DNA of 50,955 bases from JAVBMJ01 sp031552535 (GCA_031552535.1 JAVBMJ010000007.1:1-50955), one strand, 5' to 3'; shown: positions 38,594 through 48,337, counted from the first letter of the stretch. Notes: generated by a model from the sequence alone, not told the origin. Made by a program: numbers and translations.

Positions 38594-39820
38594 TTAAAAC
38601 CCCGGGCGCCACTCCCCGCCGATATTGACCCACGTCGAGGGATATATGATCTCGCCGGCATCACAATCCAGGTCGGTTAATTTGACATTCCCGCTGAGGT
38701 TGATAGACGAAATCTGATTGCTCGAACAAATCAACTCCTTAAGTTCCTTATTGGTTCTAAGGTCAAGCGATGTGAGTTCATTGTCGCGGCAGTTGAGATG
38801 CATAAGTTTACGACACCCGGTAACATTAAGCAACCCTATCCCTGTTGCCGGACATACCACCTCTTCGATATTCGGGTTGCCGCTCAGATCGAGTCTGGGG
38901 AGGCTTATGCGTATGGGATAACCGTCCGAATCGTTGCCCAGATAGATGTCGCCGCTATAATGGAATATGAATTTGCGTAATTTTTTATTTCTCGACAGAT
39001 CGATGCCGCTCAGCAGGTTCTCGCCGCAGGACAGTTCGGTAAGGTTGGTATTTGCCACCACATCGAGTACATCCAAAAGGCAATTTACACAATTAAGTTC
39101 CACCAGAGAGGTGTTCTTCGAAATATCAAGCCTCTGCAAGGCATTGAAGCTGCAATCAAGACTGCGGAGATTGGGATTTTTTGTAACATCCAGCGATTTC
39201 AGGCCGGCATTTGAGCAATAGAATCCTGCAAGAACCGCATTTTTACTAAGATCAATAGATTTGATATCGTTATAGAGCACTCCTTCCTCGCTGGAATAAC
39301 CCGGGCTACCACCGCTGCAATCAAGAATCTCGAGTGCAGTATTAGTCGTTACATCGAGTGCCTGCAACCCGTTTTGTGAACAGTTCAGGTGGCGTAACCT
39401 GCCGTTTTTCGAAACATCAATAGACGTGAGCCTGTTCGACCTCACATCGAGATATTCCAACGCGGTGAAATACTCTATTCCTTTGAGGTTACGTACATGG
39501 CCTACACTTTTAGAGTCATAGTCGTCGGTCTGGATATGCGAAAAAATTCCCGCGTTGTGAAGGTCTATTTTTTTAATTTCCTTTATCTCAGCATACTGTA
39601 TCAGTCCGTCCCCATTACGGTCAAACCCTCCGTAAATATGCCCGGCGATCTCCACTCCCTCGACACAATACCTGCGCAGCATTTTGTCGGGAATATCTAC
39701 GATCATCGAGTCGGGGTAAATCCCGGGATCCTGAACGTTTACTTTACTTTGTTGCGCTCCCGCGAGCACGGGGCCCAGCATAACCACAGTTGTAGCAATG
39801 GTGGCGAATGTCCGGTTCAT
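38594..39820 (-). CDS. Secreted leucine-rich repeat protein
   Basis: A 408-residue protein with a signal peptide (MNRTFATIATTVVMLGPVLAGAQ). Repeats of the pattern LDVTKNPNLRSLDCSFNALQ continue through most of the chain, the internalin/BspA-like LRR type common in Bacteroidota. Residues about 65-77 (DRNGDGLIQYAEI) look like an EF-hand-like calcium loop. It may act in adhesion or surface binding. Confidence 0.8.
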   Translation of the reverse strand: MNRTFATIATTVVMLGPVLAGAQQSKVNVQDPGIYPDSMIVDIPDKMLRRYCVEGVEIAGHIYGGFDRNGDGLIQYAEIKEIKKIDLHNAGIFSHIQTDDYDSKSVGHVRNLKGIEYFTALEYLDVRSNRLTSIDVSKNGRLRHLNCSQNGLQALDVTTNTALEILDCSGGSPGYSSEEGVLYNDIKSIDLSKNAVLAGFYCSNAGLKSLDVTKNPNLRSLDCSFNALQRLDISKNTSLVELNCVNCLLDVLDVVANTNLTELSCGENLLSGIDLSRNKKLRKFIFHYSGDIYLGNDSDGYPIRISLPRLDLSGNPNIEEVVCPATGIGLLNVTGCRKLMHLNCRDNELTSLDLRTNKELKELICSSNQISSINLSGNVKLTDLDCDAGEIIYPSTWVNIGGEWRPGF

Positions 39821-39936
39821 ATCAGGTGCTTAAATTGTTTATAGTACCGCCCTAAACACAATATGCGTGCCATGAGTTTCAGGCAATGTCGCCCATAACG
39901 CAATTATTTTGCCACACCTCTTGCCGCCTTGCAGTT

Positions 39937-40311
39937 CTATTTCTTGAAAATGAAATATACGGCCAGCACTAAAAATATGAATCCTATGAGGTGGTTGGTA
40001 CGAAAAGTTTCGTTCTTAAATACAACAGTGGCAAATACCGTAAATACCACCAGTGTTATAACCTCTTGCATTACTTTTAGTTGCCAGAGGTTCATCGGCC
40101 CTCCGTTGCCGATATAGCCCATACGGTTCGCCGGTACCTGGAAGCAATACTCGGGAAGCGCTATGCACCAGCTGATAAGTATCACCGCAGGCAAGGTAAG
40201 GCTCCCGAACCATCCCCACTCCTTGAATTTGAGGTGCCCATACCAGGCCAGGGTCATAAATATGTTCGAAAGCACAAGCAATCCTATTGTTGCAAAAAAA
40301 CGCCAACCCAT
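39937..40311 (-). CDS. DUF486 / DMT-family small membrane protein
   Basis: A 124-residue inner-membrane protein with four hydrophobic segments (IGLLVLSNIFMTLAWYGHLK starts the first). The family signature includes WCIALPEYCFQVPANRMGY, which is diagnostic of DUF486. Function unknown; placed in the drug/metabolite transporter superfamily. Confidence 0.85.
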   Translation of the reverse strand: MGWRFFATIGLLVLSNIFMTLAWYGHLKFKEWGWFGSLTLPAVILISWCIALPEYCFQVPANRMGYIGNGGPMNLWQLKVMQEVITLVVFTVFATVVFKNETFRTNHLIGFIFLVLAVYFIFKK

Positions 40312-40395
40312 AAATGTCTAATTATATCATTTTTACCCTAAATCATCCGGCTGTATTTATTCCGGAAGGCAGGCCTTCCCTAACAGCGGAGCTCA

Positions 40396-40929
40396 TCAGT
40401 ATTTATTCCAACTGCTTATTTCACTTACCTGTTTACGCGATTTCGGGCGTGTAGAGGAGGCGGGGTACCCTACGGCGATCAGCAGCGGAACACGTTTCCG
40501 GCGGTCTATGCCCAGCAACAGCTTGACTTTCCTCTCATTGAACCAGCCTATAATACAGGTTCCGAGCCCGATATCAGCTGCTTGCAGACAGAATTGATTT
40601 ACTGCAATGCCTACGTCTATCAGTTGGTACTCTTTGTCCTGGATCACACTCGCAAGCGAAGAAAGGGCATTTGTTTTTTCGAGTACTACTGCCACTATTA
40701 CCGGAGCCTGGTGTGTGAACTTATTCATCCCCATCGAAGAGGCACATTCGGCCACACTCTCTTTTGTCGCAACCTCGTCGACCACCACAAACTTCCATGG
40801 TTGCGAATTATTGGCCGACGGCGACAGGCGTGCCGTTTCGAGGCACTGCATCAATTTATCTTTCTCGACAGGCCGGTCGAGATATTTACGGTCACTCTGG
40901 CGGACTTTCGCCAAATCCTCAAGTCTCAT
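40396..40929 (-). CDS. Nitroreductase-family protein
   Basis: A 177-residue FMN-dependent oxidoreductase. FMN/ligand motifs: RQSDRKYLDRPVEKDKLMQC, then ARLSPSANNSQPWKFVVV, and later QAADIGLGTCIIGWFNE. Length and motif order are normal. Its substrate is not predictable. Confidence 0.85.
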   Translation of the reverse strand: MRLEDLAKVRQSDRKYLDRPVEKDKLMQCLETARLSPSANNSQPWKFVVVDEVATKESVAECASSMGMNKFTHQAPVIVAVVLEKTNALSSLASVIQDKEYQLIDVGIAVNQFCLQAADIGLGTCIIGWFNERKVKLLLGIDRRKRVPLLIAVGYPASSTRPKSRKQVSEISSWNKY

Positions 40930-40969
40930 AAATTATTATATTACAATGTTCTACACATTTTATTGCAGG

Positions 40970-41424
40970 GAAGTGACGGTCGGTACCTGTAGACTTAACG
41001 ATCCTACCTCCTCCTAAAGCTGCGTTCTCAAGGGTTAGCGAGTTAGCGCCCGTCCGCGTATATATCAAAGAACCGAACTCGGTCTTCAGACCGGGCGAGT
41101 TCACCGACCGGAGCCCGCAAGTCACGCCAACGGCGTGGGGCGGAAAAGCGAAGAGAGGTAACTGGCACCTGCATATTCCAAACCTCCTGCACCCGAGACG
41201 TCGCGGACCGAGAGTTTAGCCCCGCCGGCGTTACAAGTATACTTAGCCTTCACCGCACCCGACATATCGCGGGTAACGCTCGTCAAATTTAGGTAATTAT
41301 AATCCATTTTCAAAGCGTTCAGGCCGTCCGTGGTGCAATATCTCCCCGTCGACACGATGCCCCTCCCGTGCAAGATACACCTCACTGCCCAATCCCAAAA
41401 CAAAAACACCGCCCACGCAGCCAC
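40970..41424 (-). pseudogene. RHS/YD-repeat protein remnant
   Basis: Two pieces of a Bacteroidota RHS protein lie in different frames. The upstream piece (41122-41424) has ALKMDYNYLNLTSVTRD, KYTCNAGGAKLSVRDV and GLEYAGASYL. The downstream piece (about 41085-40985) has GSLIYTRTGANSLTLENAAL-GGGRIVK. Between them is about 90 bases of inserted or scrambled DNA with a stop. Both ends are missing, so only a short part of the toxin-related repeat gene remains. Confidence 0.65.
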
Positions 41425-41455
41425 GGAGGCGATGTTCTGAAAAAATACTATCTAA

Positions 41456-41907
41456 TCCAAATTGATCATCGACCTGTACGACCGTAAGGTGGTCGGCTGG
41501 AGCCTGAGCGATAACCTGACGGCTAAAGATACCGCCGTGAGGGCTTATCAGATGGCGGTAAAGAACAGAAAAGTATCTTCCGGGATGATCTTCCATTCGG
41601 ATCGCGGAGTGCAGTACGCCTCCGAGGAGTTCCGTTCCGAGATCAAGGGCAGAATCGTGCAAAGTATGTCCCGAAAAGGAAGCTGCTGGGGCAACGCGGT
41701 GGCAAAAAGCTTCTTCCGCAAACTGAAGTGCGAGATGGTATATGGAAATAAAACGCTGACGGCCGGGCAAATGGAACTGGAAATCTTCGAGTATATCGAG
41801 ATATGGTATAATAAGATCAGGCGGCACTCAACACTCCAGAATATGACCATAGACGAGTTCTGGAAAATCAACTCAAAAAGTGCTTAACTTTTTGTGCAGA
41901 AAAAGTT
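41456..41907 (+). mobile_element. Broken IS3-family element (transposase C-terminal half)
   Basis: The frame from about 41456 to 41887 is the rve integrase-core end of an IS3-type transposase: DLYDRKVVGWSL, then FHSDRGVQYASEE (second catalytic Asp) and SCWGNAVAKSFFRKLKCE. The catalytic Glu of AES(F) is Lys here, and the N-terminal half with the first Asp is gone, so it is dead. After the stop, AACTTTTT-GTGCAG-AAAAAGTT (41886-41907) may be part of the IS end. It lies against the RHS remnant. Confidence 0.8.
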
Positions 41908-41944
41908 GGGAAATACAAACCTTGCAGGTAGAGCAATGCCTAAA

Positions 41945-42011
41945 AACTGCGCCCGCTTTTAATCCTGGATGTCTCCAAATATGACATCCAGGATTAAAAG
42001 CGGGCGCAGTT
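41945..42011 (-). terminator. Very long perfect hairpin downstream of ppdK
   Basis: 29-base arms match perfectly (41945-41973 and 41983-42011) around a nine-base loop. On the minus strand the stem ends in GTTTTTAG, so it can serve as the terminator of ppdK, 82 bases after its stop. A stem of this length is unusual for an intrinsic terminator. Confidence 0.65.
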
Positions 42012-42092
42012 AGTATAATACCAGAGAGATGAACCCTCCACAAATATATTCTGCGGGCCGGAACATTAGTCCCGGTCCGCAAGTACATCCGT

Positions 42093-44819
42093 CTATTGCT
42101 GCTTGAGAGCCGCGTGTGCCGCAGCAAGACGCGCAATGGGCACACGGTAAGGCGAACATGAAACGTAGTTCAGTCCGGCATAGTGGCAGAACTCGACAGA
42201 CGAAGGCTCGCCGCCATGCTCTCCGCAAATGCCGCACTTCAGTTCCGGCCTTACGCCGCGTCCTTTGAACACCGCCTCGCGAACCAGTTGGCCGACACCT
42301 TTAACGTCGAGTTTCTGGAACGGATCCTGTTTCAGGATACCTTTTTCGAGATAAACAGGCAGGAACTTGGCTATATCGTCGCGAGAGAAACCGAGCGTCA
42401 TCTGCGTCAGGTCGTTGGTCCCGAACGAGAAGAACTCCGCGACCTCGGCGATCTCGTTAGCCGTGACAGCCGCACGAGGCACCTCGATCATCGTTCCCAC
42501 CATATAGTCAATACGCTCGTTGCGCTCCGAGAACACCGCTTCAGCCGTCTTGTCGATTATGGCCTTCTGGTATTTCAACTCCTTGTGGTTGCCTACCAGC
42601 GGCACCATGATCTCGACATTCACCGTTACACCCATGCGGGTGACGTTGAGCGCGGCCTCGATGATGGCGCGTGTCTGCATCTCGGTGATCTCGGGATAGG
42701 TATTGCCCAGGCGGCACCCGCGATGGCCCAACATCGGATTGAATTCATGTAAAGCCTCTACTTTAGCCACGATCTTTTCGAACGGCACATTCATATCGGC
42801 AGCCATTTCGCGCTGCTCCTTCTCGAAATGGGGAACAAACTCGTGGAGGGGCGGGTCGAGCAGGCGCACCGTAACAGGATAACCTTTCATAACACCGAAC
42901 AACCCTTCGAAGTCGCCGCGCTGCATGGGCAGCAACTTGGCGAGCGCCACACGGCGTCCGGCCTCGTCATCGGCAAGAATCATCTCCCTCACAGCCTTGA
43001 TGCGGTCGCCCTCGAAGAACATATGCTCCGTACGGCAAAGACCTATACCCTGGGCACCGAAACGGAACGCCACATCGGCATCGGTCGGAGAATCGGCATT
43101 GGTGCGCACCTTAAGGTGGGCATACTTGCTGGTCAGGTTCATCAACTTACCGAAGTCGCCGCCCATCTCCGGGTCGACAGTAGCCACCTTGCCCAGATAC
43201 ACCTCGCCGGTAGTACCGTTGAGCGAAATCCAATCGCCCTCCTTGATAACCGTCGAACCTATAGTCAACGTACGCGCCTTGTAGTCGATCAAAACCTCAC
43301 CCGCACCCGAAACACAACATTTACCCATGCCGCGGGCAACTACAGCCGCATGCGAAGTCATACCGCCGCGGGCGGTAAGGATACCTTCCGACACGTTCAT
43401 GCCCTTCAGGTCCTCGGGAGAGGTCTCTATACGCACCAATATCGGTTTTTTGCCGTCGTTGTTCCACGTTTCAGCATCGTCGGCAAAGAATACCACCTGA
43501 CCGGTAGCGGCTCCCGGCGATGCGGGCAGACCCTTGGTCAGCACCTTGGCCGTCTTCATGGCAGCCTTATCGAATACGGGGTGCAACAACTCGTCCAGTT
43601 TGGCCGGCTCGCACCTCAGTACCGCTGTCTCTTCAGAGATCAAACCTTCGTCGAGCATATCCATTGCGATCTTCACCATGGCGGCACCTGTACGTTTACC
43701 GCTGCGAGTCTGCAACATCCACAACTTACCGTCCTGGATAGTGAACTCAATGTCCTGCATGTCGGTAAAATAAGTCTCCAAATGCTTCTGAATGGCATTC
43801 AATTCCTTATACACCACCGGCATCACCTCTTCCAGCGAAGGGTATTTCTTGGCGCGATCCTCCTCGCTTACAGATTGAGCCTTGGCCCAACGGCGCGAAC
43901 CCTCGGCTGTGATCTGCTGCGGAGTGCGTATCCCGGCAACAACGTCCTCACCCTGGGCATTGATCAGATACTCACCGTTGAAGATGTTCTCGCCAGTACC
44001 CGCATCGCGCGTAAAGGCCACGCCGGTAGCTGAATTCTCGCCCATGTTGCCGAATACCATAGCCTGTACGTTGACGGCAGTACCCCACTCGGCCGGAATA
44101 TTGTTCAGTTTGCGGTAAAGTATGGCGCGCTCGTTCATCCAACTGCTGAAAACAGCACAGACAGCGCCCCAAAGTTGATCCCACGGATTGGTCGGGAAAT
44201 CCTTGCCCGTCTTCTCCTTGACCATTTTTTTAAACCGCACAACCAATTCCTTGAGGTCGTCGGTAGTAAGATCGGTGTCGTTCTTCACGCCGCGCTCCAC
44301 CTTCAGGTGGTCGATGATCTCTTCAAACGGATCGTGGTCCTCTTTGCTCGCAGGCTTCATGTCCAATACAACATCGCCGTACATCTGCACAAAACGACGG
44401 TAAGAATCCCATGCGAAACGGGGATTGCCCGTACGCTTCACCATACCCTCTACCGCCTTGTCGTTCAGGCCCAGGTTGAGGATCGTGTCCATCATACCCG
44501 GCATCGAAGCCCGGGCTCCGGAACGCACCGACATAAGCAAAGGATTGGTATCGCTGCCGAACTCCATATCCATCACCTTTTCGATCTCCTTCATAGCCTT
44601 TTCCACTTCGGGCTTTATAAGGTCGATCACTTCCTGCTGTCCATGCTTGTAGTACTCGTCGCACACCTCGGTGGTGATCGTGAATCCGGGAGGCACCGGA
44701 ATCCCGATAAGGTTCATCTCAGCGAGGTTGGCACCCTTTCCGCCGAGCAGTTCTTTCATTTTGCCATTGCCTTCGGCCTTTTTATTACCGAAGGTGTAGA
44801 CTCTTTTTACGTTTGACAT
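42093..44819 (-). CDS. ppdK: Pyruvate, phosphate dikinase
   Basis: A 908-residue enzyme that interconverts pyruvate, ATP and phosphate with PEP, AMP and diphosphate. The N-terminal nucleotide domain begins YTFGNKKAEGNGKMKELLGG, with the ATP-grasp fold to about 340. The phosphohistidine swivel motif is GGMTSHAAVVARGMGKCCVS. The C-terminal TIM barrel has the catalytic Cys in GICGEHGGEPSS. Length is normal. It supports PEP metabolism in anaerobic Bacteroidota. It is transcribed from a consensus promoter at 44867-44898. Confidence 0.97.
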   Translation of the reverse strand: MSNVKRVYTFGNKKAEGNGKMKELLGGKGANLAEMNLIGIPVPPGFTITTEVCDEYYKHGQQEVIDLIKPEVEKAMKEIEKVMDMEFGSDTNPLLMSVRSGARASMPGMMDTILNLGLNDKAVEGMVKRTGNPRFAWDSYRRFVQMYGDVVLDMKPASKEDHDPFEEIIDHLKVERGVKNDTDLTTDDLKELVVRFKKMVKEKTGKDFPTNPWDQLWGAVCAVFSSWMNERAILYRKLNNIPAEWGTAVNVQAMVFGNMGENSATGVAFTRDAGTGENIFNGEYLINAQGEDVVAGIRTPQQITAEGSRRWAKAQSVSEEDRAKKYPSLEEVMPVVYKELNAIQKHLETYFTDMQDIEFTIQDGKLWMLQTRSGKRTGAAMVKIAMDMLDEGLISEETAVLRCEPAKLDELLHPVFDKAAMKTAKVLTKGLPASPGAATGQVVFFADDAETWNNDGKKPILVRIETSPEDLKGMNVSEGILTARGGMTSHAAVVARGMGKCCVSGAGEVLIDYKARTLTIGSTVIKEGDWISLNGTTGEVYLGKVATVDPEMGGDFGKLMNLTSKYAHLKVRTNADSPTDADVAFRFGAQGIGLCRTEHMFFEGDRIKAVREMILADDEAGRRVALAKLLPMQRGDFEGLFGVMKGYPVTVRLLDPPLHEFVPHFEKEQREMAADMNVPFEKIVAKVEALHEFNPMLGHRGCRLGNTYPEITEMQTRAIIEAALNVTRMGVTVNVEIMVPLVGNHKELKYQKAIIDKTAEAVFSERNERIDYMVGTMIEVPRAAVTANEIAEVAEFFSFGTNDLTQMTLGFSRDDIAKFLPVYLEKGILKQDPFQKLDVKGVGQLVREAVFKGRGVRPELKCGICGEHGGEPSSVEFCHYAGLNYVSCSPYRVPIARLAAAHAALKQQ

Positions 44820-44866
44820 AGTGGTTGGAAATATGATTGATTAGTAATTGACAACATTACAACCGA

Positions 44867-44898
44867 CAAAAATATTCATTTTTTACAGAACATCCAAA
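44867..44898 (-). promoter_or_regulatory. Promoter of ppdK
   Basis: On the minus strand TTTG (44895-44898), 20 bases, TATTTTTG (44867-44874). The ATG is 48 bases from the -7 box. Confidence 0.7.
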
Positions 44899-44956
44899 CC
44901 AAAACGCCCCATCGGGGTACAGAATCGCATGTTGTATGAATTGCGGCAACAACCAT

Positions 44957-44987
44957 TTTGCATTTTAATTGTTTTTTAATACATTTG
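44957..44987 (+). promoter_or_regulatory. Promoter of the TonB_C gene
   Basis: TTTG (44957-44960), 19 bases, TACATTTG (44980-44987): exact consensus. It favours the ATG at 45005 over the upstream start at 44969, which would lie inside the promoter. Confidence 0.75.
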
Positions 44988-45004
44988 CAGCAAACCCAAA
45001 CGCA

Positions 45005-46423
45005 ATGAGATTACTCTGCTTCATTCTATCAGGAGTGTTGTCTTACATCATACAGAATGATAAGGCGCACGCAGTACCGCCACCGCCGGAGACGATTTAC
45101 GAAACGGCTGATTCGGCAGAGATTATGAGGCACCGGGAGTTCCATCAGGGGGCAAAAAAAGTAATGCGCGAATACACCACCCTAAGCGACGGGACAACCC
45201 TTCACGGCCAGGATAAGAGATTCTCAAAAAGTGGAAAACTCCTGTCGGAGGTAAACTATAAAATGGGGGCGCCGGTCAGAGCCAGAGTGATGTATTCAGA
45301 CGGCCGCCCGCGGTACGAAATTAATTTCGCTACAGATGCCCAGGGTGTTACCCGCCAATGCGGACGGATACGGGAATATAAGACGGGGAATTACGGATAC
45401 CACCTCGCCATCGATGCCGTTATGGACAAAGAAGGCCGTTTTGTTTATTATGCCGATTACATGGCCGAAGGCGCGCTACGTTTCCTCTTCGAATCAGAGG
45501 GAGGGAAAACGACCTTGGAGACTTACCCCAATATTTATCGCCCACAGGACAAGAAACGCCGTGCGGTATTCGGGATCGAAACCAGGGACGGGAAACTGAC
45601 AAAATATTTCAGCCCTGTGGGCGGCGCCGGAAACGGCATGCTGGAATCTTTCAACGGGCTCCTATTCGACACAAAACTCAGGATATTCAGCGCCGGCGAC
45701 CGCCGGGTCGTGATATCGAAAGAGAGTCCGCTATACACGTCGTCAAGTTTCCGCTATAACTCCACATCGGTCGACTGCGGAGTCGAAACGGGAGCGGTAA
45801 TTGCCGACACGGTAGCCGGTATCCCGGTGCGTTTTCCTTCAGGAATTACCGTTACATCTAACGGCAATGATGTCGACCCGGCCTATTATCTCGTAGCGCT
45901 GCTCAACCCTTACCTCAATGCAAGCCGTGTGCCTGACGGTTATTTCGTGGAGCGCAAAGACACGACGATAGTAAAAGACCATTTTTATGATAACGGGGAG
46001 CTGGTGTGGTCGCGGGAATTCGACGCTTCAGGTACGGTGAAAAGCACCTACGTACGGGAAGGGGCTCCGGCCGACCCCTGGAAAGATACGGCAAAGGAGG
46101 CCGACGAATTCGACGGAATGGAAGCGGCCACCTTTCAGAACGGTGGCTCTCTCGAAACATTCCGGACATGGGTACAGGGTCAAATCAAATATCCGCCCCA
46201 GGCCATAGAAAGCGGCATAACCGGCAGGGTCCTGATGAGTTTTATCATAGAAGGGGAAGACGGGTCGTTATCCAACTTCCATATACTTCAGTCGAACTAC
46301 CTGCCATTCACCGAAGAGGTGCTGAGGGTTATGGAATTGTCTCCACGCTGGGAACCAGGAACAAAAAATGGCAAACCGTGTAACATAAGCTACAAGCTGC
46401 CCATAGATTTCAAAATGCGTTGA
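45005..46423 (+). CDS. Secreted TonB C-terminal-domain protein
   Basis: A 472-residue protein with a signal peptide (MRLLCFILSGVLSYIIQ). Residues 40-290 resemble MORN-like toxin-antitoxin-type repeats (FSKSGKLLSEVNYKMGAPVR; DKEGRFVYYADYMAEGALRF). The final 85 residues form a TonB_C domain: VQGQIKYPPQAIESGITGRV, then FIIEGEDGSLSNFHILQS and LSPRWEPGTKNGKP. It may link cell-envelope proteins to energy transduction, but it lacks a TonB Pro-rich arm. Confidence 0.75.
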   Translation: MRLLCFILSGVLSYIIQNDKAHAVPPPPETIYETADSAEIMRHREFHQGAKKVMREYTTLSDGTTLHGQDKRFSKSGKLLSEVNYKMGAPVRARVMYSDGRPRYEINFATDAQGVTRQCGRIREYKTGNYGYHLAIDAVMDKEGRFVYYADYMAEGALRFLFESEGGKTTLETYPNIYRPQDKKRRAVFGIETRDGKLTKYFSPVGGAGNGMLESFNGLLFDTKLRIFSAGDRRVVISKESPLYTSSSFRYNSTSVDCGVETGAVIADTVAGIPVRFPSGITVTSNGNDVDPAYYLVALLNPYLNASRVPDGYFVERKDTTIVKDHFYDNGELVWSREFDASGTVKSTYVREGAPADPWKDTAKEADEFDGMEAATFQNGGSLETFRTWVQGQIKYPPQAIESGITGRVLMSFIIEGEDGSLSNFHILQSNYLPFTEEVLRVMELSPRWEPGTKNGKPCNISYKLPIDFKMR

Positions 46424-47036
46424 TACGGGTCTGCCTTTTGATAAACCGGAAGTATTAGAAAATGTTTAAGTGCTTGATAATAATGTGAATTAAGAGTTAA
46501 ATGAATATTAGAAAGGCCCTTAACTTGCTGTTTATAAGCTTTATGAACTTTGCCTGCAAAGTTCACAGCCCGCCGCCACCCCAGGCGGAGGGCTGATCGC
46601 GCACCTCCGGCTTCGATTTATGCCCACCGCTGGCTGCGGACTGAAAACATAAATTCTGTAATTATTGGCGGCAATTCACTTATATGCAATAAATTAATAT
46701 ACATATCTTAATTCGCATTAATTGTTTGAGATTACTTAAATTTCCTATGGAAAGGCTTATAAGTTCTTCCGGGCCGCTTTTCGCCTGAAAATATCGTTAC
46801 ATAGAACGCCACTATGCCACTCTATTTTCACGCGAAAATCGATCCCGGAATCCACTTAAATGCTGTTTAGCAGCATGTCCGGCCTTGATTGTAGGCCGGG
46901 GCCGGGGGTCCGCCTGCCGCAGGCGGAAAGCATAAGCCGTTAGATGACAGCGATATTACAGATATTTTATAAATGCACAACAGGTTATAATTATATTCTT
47001 TGCAAAGCCTGGTATTTATTTTCGGTCAAGAATACT
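46424..47036. other. Hairpin-rich intergenic region without a gene
   Basis: No convincing gene is seen from 46424 to 47084; the frame running upstream from 47085 is AT-rich and its start would precede the promoter box. Inverted repeats stand out: TGAACTTTGC-CT-GCAAAGTTCA (46544-46565); AGCCC and GGGCT arms around 46567-46596; ATGCTG-TTTAG-CAGCAT near 46859; CCGGCCT/AGGCCGG near 46879-46899; and CCGCCTGC/GCAGGCGG near 46909-46927. It may include small RNAs or repeat remnants. Confidence 0.45.
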
Positions 47037-47044
47037 TACATTTG
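47037..47044 (+). promoter_or_regulatory. -7 box of the acyltransferase promoter
   Basis: TACATTTG matches TAnnTTTG, about 40 bases before the ATG at 47085. The -33 position holds only a partial TTTA at 47015-47018. Confidence 0.45.
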
Positions 47045-47084
47045 TAAGGAAATATCAGTCTTTACGTGCAATTATGAACAACTT

Positions 47085-48032
47085 ATGAAAGAGCGCAATG
47101 TTACGATAGATAAATTTAAACTTATCCTGAGTTTTTTTATAATCCTTATCCACTGTCCCATACTAAAATCTGTTCCTTTACTGAGTTGGGAGTTGTCTTT
47201 CGGGATCAGCCGTATTGCAGTCCCTTGTTTCTTCCTCATCAACGGCTATTACCTTGTAAAAGCGATAAACAACCCTCGCAAGATAAAACGCTATTTGTTG
47301 CATCTTGCATTTATGTATTTGACATGGGGCGTTATATACCTGCCATTTGCGATAGACGGATTTCTGGTTGCTCCCAGTTTTGCAGGCCTGCTCCGGTTAC
47401 CTAACTACCACCTGTGGTACATCGCCAGCCTTATTATAGGCACTGCCGGGTTGTTTTATATAAAAAACCTGATCAGGAACGACCGGATATCCGATATCGT
47501 ATGCCTCATCATGTCGTTAGGGCTGTTATTATTCGGGATTTTATCTGAAAAGATCGAACTATTTCATGGAGAGTTGCCCCAATGGCTCAGAATCGCACGC
47601 CGTTATATATGCCTCGGATTCCCATTTATATTTGCCGGATACGCCATAGGAAGTAGAAATCTCGATAAGCATGTAATAAAAAACAGCTATACATTGATAG
47701 GCGTCATAGGTCTGCTTATAATAGGATTGCTATTTGAGGCCGGGTACTCATTTTTGTTTTCAGGGCACAATGAATTTTATCTCTTCCAGATCGTAGTCAG
47801 CCCATTGCTATTTATATTGGTATTGCGTTACTCCAGCGTTTCGCCCAGCGACGGATATTTTGCCCATATGTCCACATCGGTATATCTGGTGCATGTCATG
47901 TTCATCAATTTTGCATGGATGCTTTTTGGATCGATGGACAGTACGGGGCAGTATATCCTGGTAGCGCTATTCTCACTTCTCGCCTCGCACTGTATAGTAG
48001 AGTTAAACAAGCGTATCCCCGTATTTTTCTAA
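47085..48032 (+). CDS. Acyltransferase-3 family membrane protein
   Basis: A 315-residue integral membrane protein starting at ATG 47085. It has about ten hydrophobic segments and the family's N-terminal His (KLILSFFIILIHCP). Other conserved parts: FFLINGYYLVKAI and NYHLWYIASLII. It probably acylates a cell-surface sugar (such as O-antigen or peptidoglycan). Long AT-rich upstream coding potential was rejected. Confidence 0.85.
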   Translation: MKERNVTIDKFKLILSFFIILIHCPILKSVPLLSWELSFGISRIAVPCFFLINGYYLVKAINNPRKIKRYLLHLAFMYLTWGVIYLPFAIDGFLVAPSFAGLLRLPNYHLWYIASLIIGTAGLFYIKNLIRNDRISDIVCLIMSLGLLLFGILSEKIELFHGELPQWLRIARRYICLGFPFIFAGYAIGSRNLDKHVIKNSYTLIGVIGLLIIGLLFEAGYSFLFSGHNEFYLFQIVVSPLLFILVLRYSSVSPSDGYFAHMSTSVYLVHVMFINFAWMLFGSMDSTGQYILVALFSLLASHCIVELNKRIPVFF

Positions 48033-48177
48033 TAAGTGATTGATAATAATTAATGGTGTATTTTTTCGAGGCGTTTGCGGAGCAGATTTTTCGGCGGCAA
48101 GCGCAGGTTTGCCGGTGGCAAATCGAGCAGTGACGGCGGGAAAAGATGCCCAAAAAAATTATGCTATTACAAAAACA
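48033..48177. other. Intergenic stretch with a small inverted repeat
   Basis: The gap from the acyltransferase stop to the next gene (48033-48337) carries no gene. Apart from the terminator at 48178-48219, only TTTGCC-GGT-GGCAAA at 48108-48122 stands out. Confidence 0.5.
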
Positions 48178-48219
48178 AACCAGAGATTGGTAGAAATCGG
48201 CTTCTACTAATCTCTGGTT
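48178..48219. terminator. Bidirectional terminator
   Basis: An 18-bp stem (AACCAGAGATTGGTAGAA with one G-T pair), loop of six bases, flanked by A-run on the left and TTT on the right. It can end transcripts from both the acyltransferase (+) and the small gene at 48338 (-). Confidence 0.75.
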
Positions 48220-48337
48220 TTATGTCAAACGCGTTGTTAACTCTGTCCTCTCTGTGGTTTTCTTGATACTATTCGAGGGGTTCACGCGCCATTTTTGGCA
48301 ATCCTCTTGCCGACACAAAAAATAATGCCCGCCTATA

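Noticed and set aside
41297..41827. Minus-strand frame opposite the IS3 remnant
   Set aside because: The plus strand shows the clear transposase motifs, so this is the antisense shadow.
42828..44033. Long plus-strand frame opposite ppdK
   Set aside because: A shadow of codon bias in ppdK; no domain features, many His/Arg.
46944..47084. N-terminal extension of the acyltransferase
   Set aside because: It contains no membrane pattern matching the family, and a -7 promoter box lies within it at 47037-47044.
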